This document shows positions 34,494 through 43,147 of a stretch of 64,000 nt of DNA, in pieces; the stretch's first letter is position 1; every line of letters begins with the position of its first letter. Source of the DNA: Virgibacillus siamensis. GTDB taxonomy: Bacteria; Bacillota; Bacilli; Bacillales; Amphibacillaceae. The stretch is taken from positions 1,798,001-1,862,000 of the forward strand of contig NZ_FUIH01000007.1 in assembly GCF_900162695.1 (NCBI RefSeq), written 5' to 3'. Under the pieces are notes generated by a model, which was not told the origin of the DNA, ran no database searches, and was given only the letters and a program-made list of their open reading frames with translations. Made by a program: the position numbers and the translations under genes.

Positions 34494-35672
34494 TTACACG
34501 GTTGGGACGCGTAAATTTTTCTTCTTCTTTGGTGGTTTCCCATATATTTTTGTAGTAATATTTGGTGCGTAATTAAATATCATCATGCCAAGAAATGCCG
34601 TTATAATAATGTAAACCCCACCAAATACCTTAATTGATCCAGCAGCAACGCCCGCAATAACAACGGAAAATTCACCACGTGCACAAAGTGACAAGCCCGC
34701 CCTTAATGCAACTCGTTTCGGAAGCCCGTACAATTTTCCACCAATTATTCCAAGCAGTACTTTTGCAATCAATGACCAAGCAACAAGTGAAATCAGCATT
34801 CCAACGAACGGAATACCATTTCCCAATTCAATCGTTGTTCCAAAGTAGACAAAAAAGGTAGGCAGCAAGAGGTCCTTAACTGGAGATACGGTTCCTTCCA
34901 CCTGTTCAATTTTGCCAATTTCCGCGAGCATAACACCAGCCAGAAATGCACCAAGAACTTCGGATAGCCCAAGGGAGACAGCGAGCCCGCCAAATGCTAC
35001 TGCAATTCCTACCAACAGCACAATCTTGAAGTCTTCGTCATCAATCCGCAACAGGAATTTTTCGAAACGCTTGAAAACTGTTTTTCCAAGGACAACCGCA
35101 ATAAGTGCAAGCCCTAAAATTTTTCCAATCAGCAACAGCATGTCCATTCCAGTAAATTGATCACCACTGCTTAACGCTATGATAATTGCAACCAAAATTG
35201 GTGCAACCAGATCCTCAAATACCAAAATTCCCAGAATATATTCTGTTTCAGCATTTGCCATTCGGCCTTTATCATCAAGCAGTTTCGCTGTTATCGTTGA
35301 ACTGGTTGCAAATGTAATACTGCCAATGACAAACGCACTGAACAAGTCCGCACCAAACATAACTGCTATTATAATAGAAACAAACAAACTCAACAGGACA
35401 TCCAACAGACCAGAACTCCAGATTTTCCTGGCCATTCCCCCAAGACGGCTCATATTAAATTCGAGTCCCAAAAGGAAGAACAATAAAACAATCGCAACTT
35501 CACCCGAAAATTGCAAAATCTCATTCTCATGTATTAAACCTGCGATTGAAATTCCAAAAAGAATATAAAGAATGACATTTGGAAACCTGGTCCTGAATCC
35601 GATATATCCTAAAATAAAAATACCCAGTAAAATTAATCCGGCACCTAATAGTGTAGGAACGTCATTCCACAA
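34494..35672 (-). CDS. khtU: K+(NH4+)/H+ antiporter, CPA2 family
   Basis: A 392-residue antiporter with about twelve spans, no C-terminal RCK domain and a basic tail (GKPPKKKKNLRVP). CPA2 signatures include LLFFLLGLEFNMSRL near residue 63 and FVIGSITFATSSTITAKLL near residue 115. The start is TTG (35672), 6 nt after the khtT stop, with GGTGAGG in the end of khtT. KhtTU exports K+ and protects against methylglyoxal and alkaline conditions in B. subtilis, with KhtT as gate. Confidence 0.92.
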   Translation of the reverse strand: MWNDVPTLLGAGLILLGIFILGYIGFRTRFPNVILYILFGISIAGLIHENEILQFSGEVAIVLLFFLLGLEFNMSRLGGMARKIWSSGLLDVLLSLFVSIIIAVMFGADLFSAFVIGSITFATSSTITAKLLDDKGRMANAETEYILGILVFEDLVAPILVAIIIALSSGDQFTGMDMLLLIGKILGLALIAVVLGKTVFKRFEKFLLRIDDEDFKIVLLVGIAVAFGGLAVSLGLSEVLGAFLAGVMLAEIGKIEQVEGTVSPVKDLLLPTFFVYFGTTIELGNGIPFVGMLISLVAWSLIAKVLLGIIGGKLYGLPKRVALRAGLSLCARGEFSVVIAGVAAGSIKVFGGVYIIITAFLGMMIFNYAPNITTKIYGKPPKKKKNLRVPTV

Positions 35673-35678
35673 ATTGCA

Positions 35679-36167
35679 TCAGTCCTCACCCTTACAAAGT
35701 TTAGACAAGGTGGAAATCTGTTCTTCTTTCCCAACGGACATAAGAACATCGCCTGGTTTTAAAGTGGTGTCCGCTTCCGGTATGGCGATTACATCCTCAC
35801 CATGGACAATGCCAATGATTGTCGCACCGGTAATGTTCCTTACATCAGATTCCTCAATCGTTTTATTTGCGAGAATCGATTTTTTCTCCAGTGTAATGTA
35901 ATCTATAATAATTTGCCGCTTAAACATCCGCATTTTATCAATGCCCACCGGCTGGTATGTCGCACCGAGCAGTTGTGCGGCAATTTCCCTTGTTTCATCA
36001 GGGGTTAAATCCATCGCAAAATCTGCTTCATCATTTTCAGCATCATCAAAAAAGTAAAGTTCCCGTTTTCCTGTATGATGCACAATGATAACCAGCATAT
36101 CTTCCTCAGCAGTTTTCAACGAAATTTTTTGCCCGATTCCAGGCAATTGGGATACTGAAATATCCAT
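35679..36167 (-). CDS. khtT: KhtT regulatory subunit of the K+/H+ antiporter
   Basis: A 162-residue cytosolic protein. The N-terminal 70 residues are KhtT-specific (LPGIGQKISLKTAEEDMLVI; ELYFFDDAENDEADFAMDLT). The C-terminal TrkA-C (RCK-C) domain runs from about 85 (ITLEKKSILANKTIEESDVR to GDVLMSVGKEEQI) and binds the nucleotide ligand. AGAGGTG precedes the ATG. Its stop precedes khtU by 6 nt. The small khtS gene found upstream in B. subtilis is absent; a terminator and ptsH are there instead. Confidence 0.92.
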   Translation of the reverse strand: MDISVSQLPGIGQKISLKTAEEDMLVIIVHHTGKRELYFFDDAENDEADFAMDLTPDETREIAAQLLGATYQPVGIDKMRMFKRQIIIDYITLEKKSILANKTIEESDVRNITGATIIGIVHGEDVIAIPEADTTLKPGDVLMSVGKEEQISTLSKLCKGED

Positions 36168-36205
36168 CCATGTCACCTCTTTAATTCCAATTTCCACGCT
36201 ACACA

Positions 36206-36241
36206 AAAAAATTAAAAGCTAGAGGGAATTCTCTCTAGCTC
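36206..36241 (-). terminator. Intrinsic terminator of ptsH
   Basis: On the minus strand AGCTAGAG...CTCTAGCT stem followed by TTTTAATTTTTTT. It lies between ptsH and khtT. Confidence 0.9.
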
Positions 36242-36245
36242 CAAC

Positions 36246-36509
36246 TTATTCACCCAAATGTTCTTTCATTACTTCAGCAACACCATTGATTGCTTCTTCT
36301 TCGTCACCGCCGTTTGCAGTGATTTTAACTTGTGCATCTTTCGGAATACCAAGTGACATAACACCCATAATTGATTTCAGGTTAACGCTTTTGTCATTAT
36401 AAGAAATCTCAATTTCTGATTCAAACTGTCCTGCCTTATTCACAAGCAATGTTGCCGGACGAGCGTGTACACCCGTGTCAGCTGTAATTGTAAATGTTTG
36501 TTCTTTCAT
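36246..36509 (-). CDS. ptsH: Phosphocarrier protein HPr
   Basis: The 87-residue phosphocarrier of the sugar PTS. Both functional sites are intact: His15 in DTGVHARPAT (phosphorylated by enzyme I) and Ser46 in NLKSIMGVMSLGI (phosphorylated by HPr kinase for CcpA signalling). His15 argues against Crh, which lacks it. Enzyme I (ptsI) is not adjacent, unlike the usual ptsHI pair. AAGGATG precedes the ATG and a terminator follows, so the gene is monocistronic. Confidence 0.95.
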   Translation of the reverse strand: MKEQTFTITADTGVHARPATLLVNKAGQFESEIEISYNDKSVNLKSIMGVMSLGIPKDAQVKITANGGDEEEAINGVAEVMKEHLGE

Positions 36510-36713
36510 ATTATTTCATCCTTCCGAATATAAGTTCATTTTTTATGTACATGTATAACCTGCACAGGTTTATTATATACAATAACAGCTTATTTTGAAA
36601 CCAAAAAGTTACTGCATTGTTTATTTAGATTGCACTAACTTATTTGTTTTTAAACGCGCATTATGATACCGTTACGTTGAATAATTCCGAACTGATAGGG
36701 AGGCAACAAAAAA

Positions 36714-37421
36714 ATGAGTGTACATATAGGAGCAAAACAAGGTGATATTGCCGATAAAATTCTTCTGCCCGGTGACCCGCTAAGAGCAAAATTTATAGCG
36801 GAAACATTTTTGGAAGATGTTTCCCAGTACAATAAAGTCCGCGGCATGTACGGATATACAGGCACATATAAAGGTGAGCGCATTTCGGTTCAGGGAACGG
36901 GTATGGGAGTGCCATCCATCTCCATCTATGTCAATGAATTGATTCAAAGTTATGATGTACAAAAACTGCTTCGGGTCGGAACGTGCGGTGCAATCCAAAA
37001 AGATGTCCAAGTACGTGATGTAATCCTTGCTCAGGGAGCTACAACCGATTCCAAAATGAATCAAATGATTTTTAATGGCATTGACTATGCGCCGATTGCA
37101 GATTTTGATTTGCTGAAGAATGCTTATGATACAGGTATTGAAAAAGGCATGAACTTGCGTGTGGGAAATGTTTTTACCAGTGATACATTTTATCGGGATA
37201 ATGCTCGGGAAGTGAATGAACTGCTGGCAAAATACAAAGTACTGGCAATTGAAATGGAAACTACCGCATTATATACCTTGGCAGCCAAATATGATCGACA
37301 AGCATTGTCCGTCCTAACTGTATCTGATCATATTCTGACTGGTGAAGAAACAACCGCGGAAGAACGACAGACGACCTTCAATGAAATGATGGAAATTGCC
37401 TTGAATGCAGCAATAAAGTAA
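36714..37421 (+). CDS. deoD: Purine nucleoside phosphorylase, DeoD type
   Basis: A 235-residue hexameric-type phosphorylase that splits (deoxy)purine nucleosides with phosphate. Signatures are ILLPGDPLRAKFIAE near residue 18, the phosphate/ribose motif GTGMGVPSISIYV near residue 62, EMETTALYTLAAKY near residue 178 with the nucleoside-binding Met-Glu, and the catalytic Asp in LTVSDHILTGE. GGGAGG precedes the ATG. It diverges from ptsH and ends at a palindromic repeat element. Confidence 0.97.
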   Translation: MSVHIGAKQGDIADKILLPGDPLRAKFIAETFLEDVSQYNKVRGMYGYTGTYKGERISVQGTGMGVPSISIYVNELIQSYDVQKLLRVGTCGAIQKDVQVRDVILAQGATTDSKMNQMIFNGIDYAPIADFDLLKNAYDTGIEKGMNLRVGNVFTSDTFYRDNAREVNELLAKYKVLAIEMETTALYTLAAKYDRQALSVLTVSDHILTGEETTAEERQTTFNEMMEIALNAAIK

Positions 37422-37428
37422 TTTCAGA

Positions 37429-37576
37429 AAGAGGCTGAGACAAAAGTGTATGATCCAAAGAAAATCCGAACAACTAATTAAAAAATGGAGCGAATAGCCG
37501 CTTCCGGAAATATACTTCTCTAGTCGCCAAATTGTTCGTCTTTTGAATCATACTTTTTGATATGTCCCAGCCTCTT
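37429..37576. repeat. Palindromic intergenic repeat, copy 3
   Basis: It begins GAGGCTGAGACAAAAGTGT, carries ATCCAAAGAAAATCCGAACAA, AAAATGGAGCG and AGCCGC-TCCGGAAATATACTTC, and ends TGTCCCAGCCTC. The ends and the inner GAACAA / TTGTTC arms are inverted. It lies 8 nt after the deoD stop, again in terminator position. Copies 1 and 2 are at 1475 and 6889. Confidence 0.85.
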
Positions 37577-37611
37577 TTCACGCCTTCATTGTTCACCTAT
37601 GCATTAATAAG

Positions 37612-37641
37612 TTGACAATATTGCCTTGCCCCATTTAAGAT
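37612..37641 (+). promoter_or_regulatory. Probable sigma-A promoter of bioY
   Basis: TTGACA, 18-nt spacer, TAAGAT, about 25 nt upstream of the bioY start. I could not find a convincing BirA operator. Confidence 0.6.
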
Positions 37642-37664
37642 AAATAAAGAAAGGGGCGAACAAC

Positions 37665-38264
37665 GTGAAAGATTTAAGAGCAACTGATCTTACGTTTGGA
37701 GCGGTTTTTGTGTGTCTCATGACGGTTGGGGCCAATATTGCCGTCTGGTTCCCGATGCTGGCCATACCAATAGGAGGTGCATCGGTGCCAATATCACTGC
37801 AAACCTTCTTTGCGATACTTGCCGGACTAATGCTTGGCAAAAAACTTGGCAGTATTTCAATGATTACGTACATATTGGTTGGAATTGCCGGTGTGCCCGT
37901 TTTCGCAAACATGTCAGCAGGTCCGATGGCACTCATTTCACCAACCGGCGGATTTATATTCTCATTCATATTTATCGCGTTCTTTGTCGGAATGATCGCT
38001 GAATTGACTAAAAAACCGTCCATTCCCGTTTATACATTTGCATCACTTATTGGACTGGTCTTCAACTATGGAATTGGGGTTACGTACATGTATGCTGCCA
38101 TGAATACATGGCTCGAACTGCACGTGACCTATCAGGCAGCATGGATTAGTATGATTCCATTTCTAATAAAAGATACTGCCCTCGCAGTACTTGCCGGTGT
38201 ATTTATGCTCAATTTGGCCAAGCGGATTCCAGCGAGATGGACACCTGCCGCTAAAGCATCGTAA
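37665..38264 (+). CDS. bioY: Biotin ECF transporter S component
   Basis: A 199-residue membrane protein with six spans. The BioY signature region PMLAIPIGGASVPISLQTFFAILAG begins near residue 29, and SPTGGFIFSFIF follows near residue 92. It binds biotin and uses the shared ECF module, as RibU does. The start is GTG behind GAAAGGGG. A terminator follows. Confidence 0.95.
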   Translation: MKDLRATDLTFGAVFVCLMTVGANIAVWFPMLAIPIGGASVPISLQTFFAILAGLMLGKKLGSISMITYILVGIAGVPVFANMSAGPMALISPTGGFIFSFIFIAFFVGMIAELTKKPSIPVYTFASLIGLVFNYGIGVTYMYAAMNTWLELHVTYQAAWISMIPFLIKDTALAVLAGVFMLNLAKRIPARWTPAAKAS

Positions 38265-38275
38265 ACTGTAAAGAT

Positions 38276-38302
38276 GGCATTCCTGTATGGGGTGCCTTTT
38301 TT
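38276..38302 (+). terminator. Intrinsic terminator of bioY
   Basis: GGCATTCC TGTAT GGGGTGCC stem followed by TTTTTT. Confidence 0.9.
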
Positions 38303-38414
38303 ACGTGATAAAGCGCAGTCATTATGATAAAATTGCATATCATATAATTGAAGTACGTTTTCGTGTTATCCATGAAACACATATGACAACAACAGAAAGG
38401 ATGTTTTCAGATTC

Positions 38415-38888
38415 ATGGACTTTTTCGCGAATTTTCCATTATGGGCTGCCTTAGCTGCAATCGTATTTGCACAGGTGGTGAAAATTCCGCTTCGGTTTGC
38501 GGTGACTGGTGAATTCAAACCGGGACTCGCCTTTAGTACAGGAGGAATGCCAAGCAGCCATTCAGCAGCAGTGGCCGCTTTGACCACCGGTGTCGGGATC
38601 ATGGAAGGTGTAACTTCAACCATGTTTGCCATTGCAGCCATCTTCAGCATTATCATCATGTTCGATGCCTCCGGTGTCAGAAGACAGGCAGGTGAACAGG
38701 CGGTTGTCCTAAATAAACTTGTCAAAGATTTTCAATACTTTGTGGACGGCGCCAAGGGCTGGAACCGGAAGGAAGAATATGAAAAACGAAAGGAACTGAA
38801 GGAATTGCTTGGCCACCAGCCAATTGAAGTGTTTTTCGGCGGATTGTCGGGAATCGCCATAGCTTTTCTTGTATATCAGCTCTATTAA
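38415..38888 (+). CDS. yuiD: Divergent PAP2 family membrane protein (YuiD)
   Basis: A 157-residue membrane protein of the DUF212/divergent PAP2 type. The acid-phosphatase-like GGMPSSHSAAVAALTTGVG near residue 43 and the VRRQAGEQAVVLNKL region are the conserved parts; four to five hydrophobic stretches are seen. Substrate and role are unknown. yuiD-yuiC-yuiB follow the B. subtilis order. The nearest Shine-Dalgarno (AAAGGATG) is unusually far, about 14 nt, from the ATG. Confidence 0.92.
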   Translation: MDFFANFPLWAALAAIVFAQVVKIPLRFAVTGEFKPGLAFSTGGMPSSHSAAVAALTTGVGIMEGVTSTMFAIAAIFSIIIMFDASGVRRQAGEQAVVLNKLVKDFQYFVDGAKGWNRKEEYEKRKELKELLGHQPIEVFFGGLSGIAIAFLVYQLY

Positions 38889-38928
38889 AAACAGGCGCCC
38901 TGCACCATGCAGGAACGCCTGTTTTTAA
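38887..38928. terminator. Bidirectional terminator between yuiD and yuiC
   Basis: AAAAACAGGCG-CCTGCA...TGCAGG-CGCCTGTTTTT, long stem with T runs on both strands. Confidence 0.92.
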
Positions 38929-39606
38929 TTAGCTCTTTTTAATTTTTTCACGAAACACTTGCAAGGCATGATTTTCATTCAACTTTTTAAGCTCGTCGGC
39001 TGTTAAAGTACCATCACCTCGTTTGATGATGTACACTTCCACTTCCTGCTTCCCCCACTGCGAATAAACGTCTTCCACTGTTTCATAATAAAGATCGATT
39101 TCATTTCCGTTAATTGCAGCGCCTTTATCCGCAACCACTCCATATCCGTAGCCCGGAATGAACATTACAGTTCCTATCGGGTAGACGTCCAAATCCGCTG
39201 CGATAGTAGAGTACAAGTCTCGTGTAACTTCAATACCGGAATAAGTAATGCCGTATGTTGAATGTTCAGGTGTCTTGCCGGTTGACTCATATCCAGCCGT
39301 ATATCCTGTCGCAACAACGGTATTACTCGGATATTGTTCATAATTTACAGCTTCCGCCAATGTTTGCGGCCCTTTAATCTGCTCACTTGAAATATACCTT
39401 TTGGGGGATTTTTCAACATTAAGCTCTTTCTTTTTCAATGCAACATGCCTTTTACTAAATGCATCTTCTGTCGTTACGGCAGCCGGCAGTACACTGTCCT
39501 CAACAGCTAATGCAGTCATATGCGACAATGCAGGCCATGCCGACCAAAGTAATCCGATAAGCAATGCATACATTCCTGTTTTTTGAATAAATTTCAGATT
39601 TTTCAA
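38929..39606 (-). CDS. yuiC: Secreted 3D-domain protein (YuiC/Sps family)
   Basis: A 225-residue extracytoplasmic protein. A signal/anchor helix covers residues about 10-30. The C-terminal 3D domain, related to resuscitation-promoting factors and MltA, has three conserved aspartates in IAADLDVYPIGT, GVVADKGAAI and EIDLYYET. Such proteins cleave peptidoglycan glycan strands. The start is TTG at 39606, 6 nt after GAGGTG; the ATG at 39627 overlaps upstream of that ribosome site and is less likely. It is convergent with yuiD and downstream of yuiB. Confidence 0.9.
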   Translation of the reverse strand: MKNLKFIQKTGMYALLIGLLWSAWPALSHMTALAVEDSVLPAAVTTEDAFSKRHVALKKKELNVEKSPKRYISSEQIKGPQTLAEAVNYEQYPSNTVVATGYTAGYESTGKTPEHSTYGITYSGIEVTRDLYSTIAADLDVYPIGTVMFIPGYGYGVVADKGAAINGNEIDLYYETVEDVYSQWGKQEVEVYIIKRGDGTLTADELKKLNENHALQVFREKIKKS

Positions 39607-39670
39607 TGATAACACCTCACTCTGCATGTCATCATTTCCAATCTATTAAGTTTTTATTCATATAAAAGAG

Positions 39671-39982
39671 TTAAAACATTTGATAGCCGCTCTTTCGCAG
39701 GAATTTTATTACAAATCCGGATACAATCGTACCAATGAATCCAGCGCCCAAAATAGTAATATCAACAATAGTAATATCCATCAGCCGCGATAAAGCCTCC
39801 GAAAACGCACTGTCTGGATGCTTGAAATATTCCAACGTTGAAAAATTATCCACAATCATCACAATAATAATCGGATAAATAAATGCCATCAGCCATGTAC
39901 GTCGCAGCAGCATATTCAAAATAAACGCCAAACCAAAAAATATGACAAAAAACAATAATATCGAAACAACCAATTGAATCAA
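39671..39982 (-). CDS. yuiB: Small membrane protein YuiB
   Basis: A 103-residue protein with three hydrophobic helices (about residues 5-27, 35-50, 75-97) and no catalytic motif. The start is a TTG with AAGGGAG 8 nt upstream, giving MIQLVVSILLFFV and the normal family length; the longer frame to 40012 overlaps that site. Function unknown; neighbour of yuiC and yumC as in B. subtilis. Confidence 0.85.
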   Translation of the reverse strand: MIQLVVSILLFFVIFFGLAFILNMLLRRTWLMAFIYPIIIVMIVDNFSTLEYFKHPDSAFSEALSRLMDITIVDITILGAGFIGTIVSGFVIKFLRKSGYQMF

Positions 39983-40204
39983 TGCTGTGTCTCCCTTCAC
40001 ACTTACATACAAAAACCATTCTATAATAAAATAGCACCGGCAACAAGTACAGTCCCCGCACTTCTTTTTAACAATTTCACGACAACTATTCCCCTTGTAT
40101 AAGTCTGCATACTGAAGAACGTGTGCTTTAATACACAGAAGCCGGTTGTTTGTGATACTATAGGAATGGTGTTTTATTCGACAATCATAAATGGGGGAAT
40201 TTCC

Positions 40205-41188
40205 ATGTCAGATAAAGTATACGACGTAACAATTATTGGCGCCGGCCCCACTGGCTTATTCACTGCTTTCTATGGTGGAATGCGCCAGGCAAGCGTAAAA
40301 ATAATTGATAGTTTGCCGCACACTGGCGGGCAATTAACTGCCCTGTACCCAGAGAAAGATATATATGATATAGCCGGTTTTCCGAAAGTCGGTGCACAAG
40401 AACTAGTCGACAACCTGGAAGAACAGGCCAATATATTTGATCCAACCATTGTACTGGAACAATCCGTTCAGCAAATTGAGCGGCTGGAAGATGACACATT
40501 CAAGCTCATTTCAGATAAAGAAGTACATTATTCCAAGACGATTATCATTACAGCCGGAAATGGCGCATTTCAGCCTCGCCGGTTAAATGTCGGGGAATGT
40601 GACCAATTCGAGGGTGTCAATCTGCATTATCATGTAAAAGACATGAATCATTACAAGGACCAGAACGTTATGCTCCTTGGAGGCGGTGACTCCGCAGTGG
40701 ATTGGGCGCTCATGCTGGAACCAATCGCGAAAAAAGTCAGCCTTGTCCATCGCCGCGATAAATTCAGGGCACACGAACACAGTGTCGAGAAACTTTTCTC
40801 GTCAAGCGTAGAAATTTTAACACCGTATGTACCAAAAGCTATCAGCGGAACGGAAAAGATTGATACGGTTACTTTGGAAGAGGTAAAAGGGGATAAGACA
40901 GTAGAAATCGACGTCGATTCTGTCCTATGTAACTATGGTTTTGTTTCCACCCTTGGGCCGATAAAAGAATGGGGACTGGAAATCGAGAAAAACAGCATCG
41001 TCGTCAACTCCCGGATGGAAACAAACATCCCGGGCATCTATGCAGCCGGAGACATTTGTACTTATCCGGGAAAAGTCAATCTGATTGCGACCGGATTCGG
41101 CGAAGGACCAACCGCCATCAATAATGCCAAGCAATACATTGATCCAAAAGCCCGCATCCAGCCGAAGCACTCAACCGCAATGTTTTAA
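40205..41188 (+). CDS. yumC: Ferredoxin/flavodoxin-NADP+ reductase, thioredoxin-reductase-like type
   Basis: A 327-residue homodimeric flavoenzyme that passes electrons between NADPH and ferredoxin. The FAD motif IIGAGPTGLFTAFYGGM is at residue 10, the NADP motif LLGGGDSAVDWALML near residue 158, and the C-terminal FAD site YAAGDICTYPGKVNLIATGFGEGPTA near residue 280. There is no redox CxxC between the nucleotide domains, which separates it from thioredoxin reductase. GGGGGA precedes the ATG. The open frame to 40121 is an upstream extension without a ribosome site. Confidence 0.95.
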   Translation: MSDKVYDVTIIGAGPTGLFTAFYGGMRQASVKIIDSLPHTGGQLTALYPEKDIYDIAGFPKVGAQELVDNLEEQANIFDPTIVLEQSVQQIERLEDDTFKLISDKEVHYSKTIIITAGNGAFQPRRLNVGECDQFEGVNLHYHVKDMNHYKDQNVMLLGGGDSAVDWALMLEPIAKKVSLVHRRDKFRAHEHSVEKLFSSSVEILTPYVPKAISGTEKIDTVTLEEVKGDKTVEIDVDSVLCNYGFVSTLGPIKEWGLEIEKNSIVVNSRMETNIPGIYAAGDICTYPGKVNLIATGFGEGPTAINNAKQYIDPKARIQPKHSTAMF

Positions 41189-41196
41189 ATATATGA

Positions 41197-41230
41197 AGCC
41201 CGAGCACTAATAGAGTGCCCGGGTTTATTT
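41197..41230 (+). terminator. Intrinsic terminator of yumC
   Basis: AGCCCG-GCACT AATAG AGTGC-CGGGTTTATTT. Confidence 0.8.
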
Positions 41231-41310
41231 ATGAAAAATTTCCGATGATGGAAAGCTCGTTTTTTCCATGACGGACCGTATTTCTATGTGGAGAAGTGCC
41301 AAAACAAATT

Positions 41311-41345
41311 AAAAAAGCCGAAGCACTCAATAAGTGCCCCGGCTA
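41311..41345 (-). terminator. Intrinsic terminator of the A-type carrier gene
   Basis: On the minus strand AGCCGGGGCACTTATTGAGT-GC-TCGGCT followed by TTTTTAATTT, 11 nt after the stop. Confidence 0.85.
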
Positions 41346-41355
41346 TACATGAAGT

Positions 41356-41712
41356 TTAGCAATTCTCCGGTGTACCTTCACGATTCTTCGCTTTAAACGA
41401 AGATCCGCACCCGCACGATACAATAGCATTCGGATTATCAATTGCGAATCCGCCGCCCATCATGTTTTGTTTATAATCAATGGTAGTTCCTTCTATAATC
41501 GGTTCATCCTGATTAAAAATAACAACAGGAATTCCGTTAATGTCATATGTGTTATCCAGATCTTCATTCACATCGTATTCAAAACCAAGTGAATACGAAA
41601 GTCCGCTGCAGCCGCCACCTTTAATGCCAAAACGCAGGCGAACACCTTCCTCTTCACCATGCATCATTTCTTTTACCTGATCAGCTGCTTTATCCGTAAT
41701 GGTTATAACCAT
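41356..41712 (-). CDS. A-type iron-sulfur carrier protein (HesB/ErpA/SufA-like)
   Basis: A 118-residue [Fe-S] carrier that delivers clusters to apoproteins. The three cluster cysteines are in GGGCSGLSYSLGF (near residue 35) and SCGCGSSF (near residue 99). Homologous to YutM of B. subtilis in the same neighbourhood. The tail KAKNREGTPENC adds a fourth cysteine. yutI (NifU-like) is 1.4 kb away, so two Fe-S maturation factors lie in this segment. GGAGGGT precedes the ATG. Confidence 0.93.
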   Translation of the reverse strand: MVITITDKAADQVKEMMHGEEEGVRLRFGIKGGGCSGLSYSLGFEYDVNEDLDNTYDINGIPVVIFNQDEPIIEGTTIDYKQNMMGGGFAIDNPNAIVSCGCGSSFKAKNREGTPENC

Positions 41713-41793
41713 CTTTACCCTCCTCTGTATTTTGACGGTTTCATACGAATCATTACCTCAAGTATACAAACTATGTTCGGATCGTTCAACCAA

Positions 41794-42651
41794 TCAATCT
41801 TTGAAGAAATAAATGCCCTCTGTTATAATCTCTGCCCCGCCAGTCATCCAGACCAAGTTTTGATAATCCCATTTAATCCGCAAATCCCCGCCGCTTAAAT
41901 GGACCGTTATCTCATTTCCACGCTCTGCTATCCCGTTTAAAACCGCTGCAACAACTGCTGCGCAAGCACCTGTACCACACGCTTGGGTGACACCTGAACC
42001 CCGCTCCCATACGCGAAAATTCAGTTCGTCCGGTGACACTGCTTCAACAAATTCAACATTTACCCCGTCCGGAAACCGTGAATCGTCAGTTATAACAGGG
42101 CCAAGTTCATAAAGCGGAGCATCCTCGATGGCATCCACAAAAAATACCGCATGCGGATTTCCCATAGAGACTGCCGTAATCTCAAGTTCCTCCCCATCTG
42201 CAACAAACGGCTCAGAAACAACTTTATCAACTTCTTCCCCTGTCATCGGAATGTGTGACCGCTGCAAAATCGGCTCGCCCATGTTAATCGTAATCTCCTC
42301 CACCATACCATCGACAGGCTGAACCGCAGCCTTCACCACATTCGCGCGGGTTTGGATGTTAAAATCCTCCGTCTTAACAATTCCCTTTTCATACGCATAC
42401 TTTGCAACGCAGCGTAATCCGTTGCCACAATTCATTCCTTCAGAACCATCCCTGTTAAAAATCCGCATACCAACGTCTGCTGTATCACTCGGATGTATCA
42501 CAATCATGCCATCCGATCCGATACCAGTGTTGATGTCTGATACCTGCCTGGCCACCTCAGGAAATAGGTCCTCATCCAATTCATCATTAAATAAATCGAT
42601 ATAAATGTAATTATTTCCTAGTCCATGCATCTTTGTATAGGCTATCTTCAT
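41794..42651 (-). CDS. dapF: Diaminopimelate epimerase
   Basis: It converts LL- to meso-diaminopimelate for lysine and peptidoglycan. It has 285 residues in two mirror domains, each with a catalytic cysteine: NCGNGLRCVAKYA near residue 75 and GVTQACGTGACAAVV near residue 222. The start is the ATG of MKIAYTKMHGLGN, 7 nt after GAGG; an ATG two codons earlier is too close to that site. It lies 17 nt after yuzD and is probably cotranscribed with it. Confidence 0.96.
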   Translation of the reverse strand: MKIAYTKMHGLGNNYIYIDLFNDELDEDLFPEVARQVSDINTGIGSDGMIVIHPSDTADVGMRIFNRDGSEGMNCGNGLRCVAKYAYEKGIVKTEDFNIQTRANVVKAAVQPVDGMVEEITINMGEPILQRSHIPMTGEEVDKVVSEPFVADGEELEITAVSMGNPHAVFFVDAIEDAPLYELGPVITDDSRFPDGVNVEFVEAVSPDELNFRVWERGSGVTQACGTGACAAVVAAVLNGIAERGNEITVHLSGGDLRIKWDYQNLVWMTGGAEIITEGIYFFKD

Positions 42652-42668
42652 CTCCATACCTCATTCCA

Positions 42669-42995
42669 TTAAGATTGCAGTGCAATACCGTGTTTATCCA
42701 ATTCACGATAAATTGATTTCAGCCTCGGAATACCCTCCGCAACCAGTTCATCATTCACAAAGACAATCGGATAAAATAAATCTTCTTCAATAATCCGCTC
42801 TACAAAATCCTGATGCTTTTTCACTTCAGGCGGATTATCGATATCAATATATTCATAATCAATGTCATCAGCAACATATTTTCTTCCAATAGCTGCCTGC
42901 AGCCATTCATATGTATCCTTTGATCCTGGTGCACCTACACAGCTGGCACAAATCTGTTCAGCACCGTAAACCGTAACCAGTAAATTTTTCTCCAT
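42669..42995 (-). CDS. yuzD: YuzD-like thioredoxin-fold protein
   Basis: A 108-residue small protein of the YuzD/DUF1462 type. A CxxC redox-like pair is in AEQICASCVGAPGSKDTYEW near residue 14; the rest has a thioredoxin-like beta-alpha pattern with FYPIVFVNDELVAEG. The start is the ATG giving MEKNLLVTVYG, behind GGTGAGGG. A role in thiol or Fe-S chemistry is likely from context (yutI, A-type carrier) but is not shown. Confidence 0.9.
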   Translation of the reverse strand: MEKNLLVTVYGAEQICASCVGAPGSKDTYEWLQAAIGRKYVADDIDYEYIDIDNPPEVKKHQDFVERIIEEDLFYPIVFVNDELVAEGIPRLKSIYRELDKHGIALQS

Positions 42996-43147
42996 ATATT
43001 GCTCCCTCACCTTCATAGTTACTTATATTTTACAAAATACTTGTTTAAAGATAAAATAAAAGAAGCTGTAATTGATGAAATGAAATTATGGATAGATTTT
43101 TTCGGCAATTCATTTTATAATGGTAATCAGAAAGGAGAAGATGGATA

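Noticed and set aside
36246..36509. Crh instead of HPr
   Set aside because: Crh lacks the phosphorylatable His15; here it is present in GVHARPAT.
40013..40204. Cysteine-rich small gene (yuiA-like) between yuiB and yumC
   Set aside because: A Cys-rich frame (CGDCTCCRC) exists on the minus strand but has no start codon or ribosome site before it runs into yuiB.
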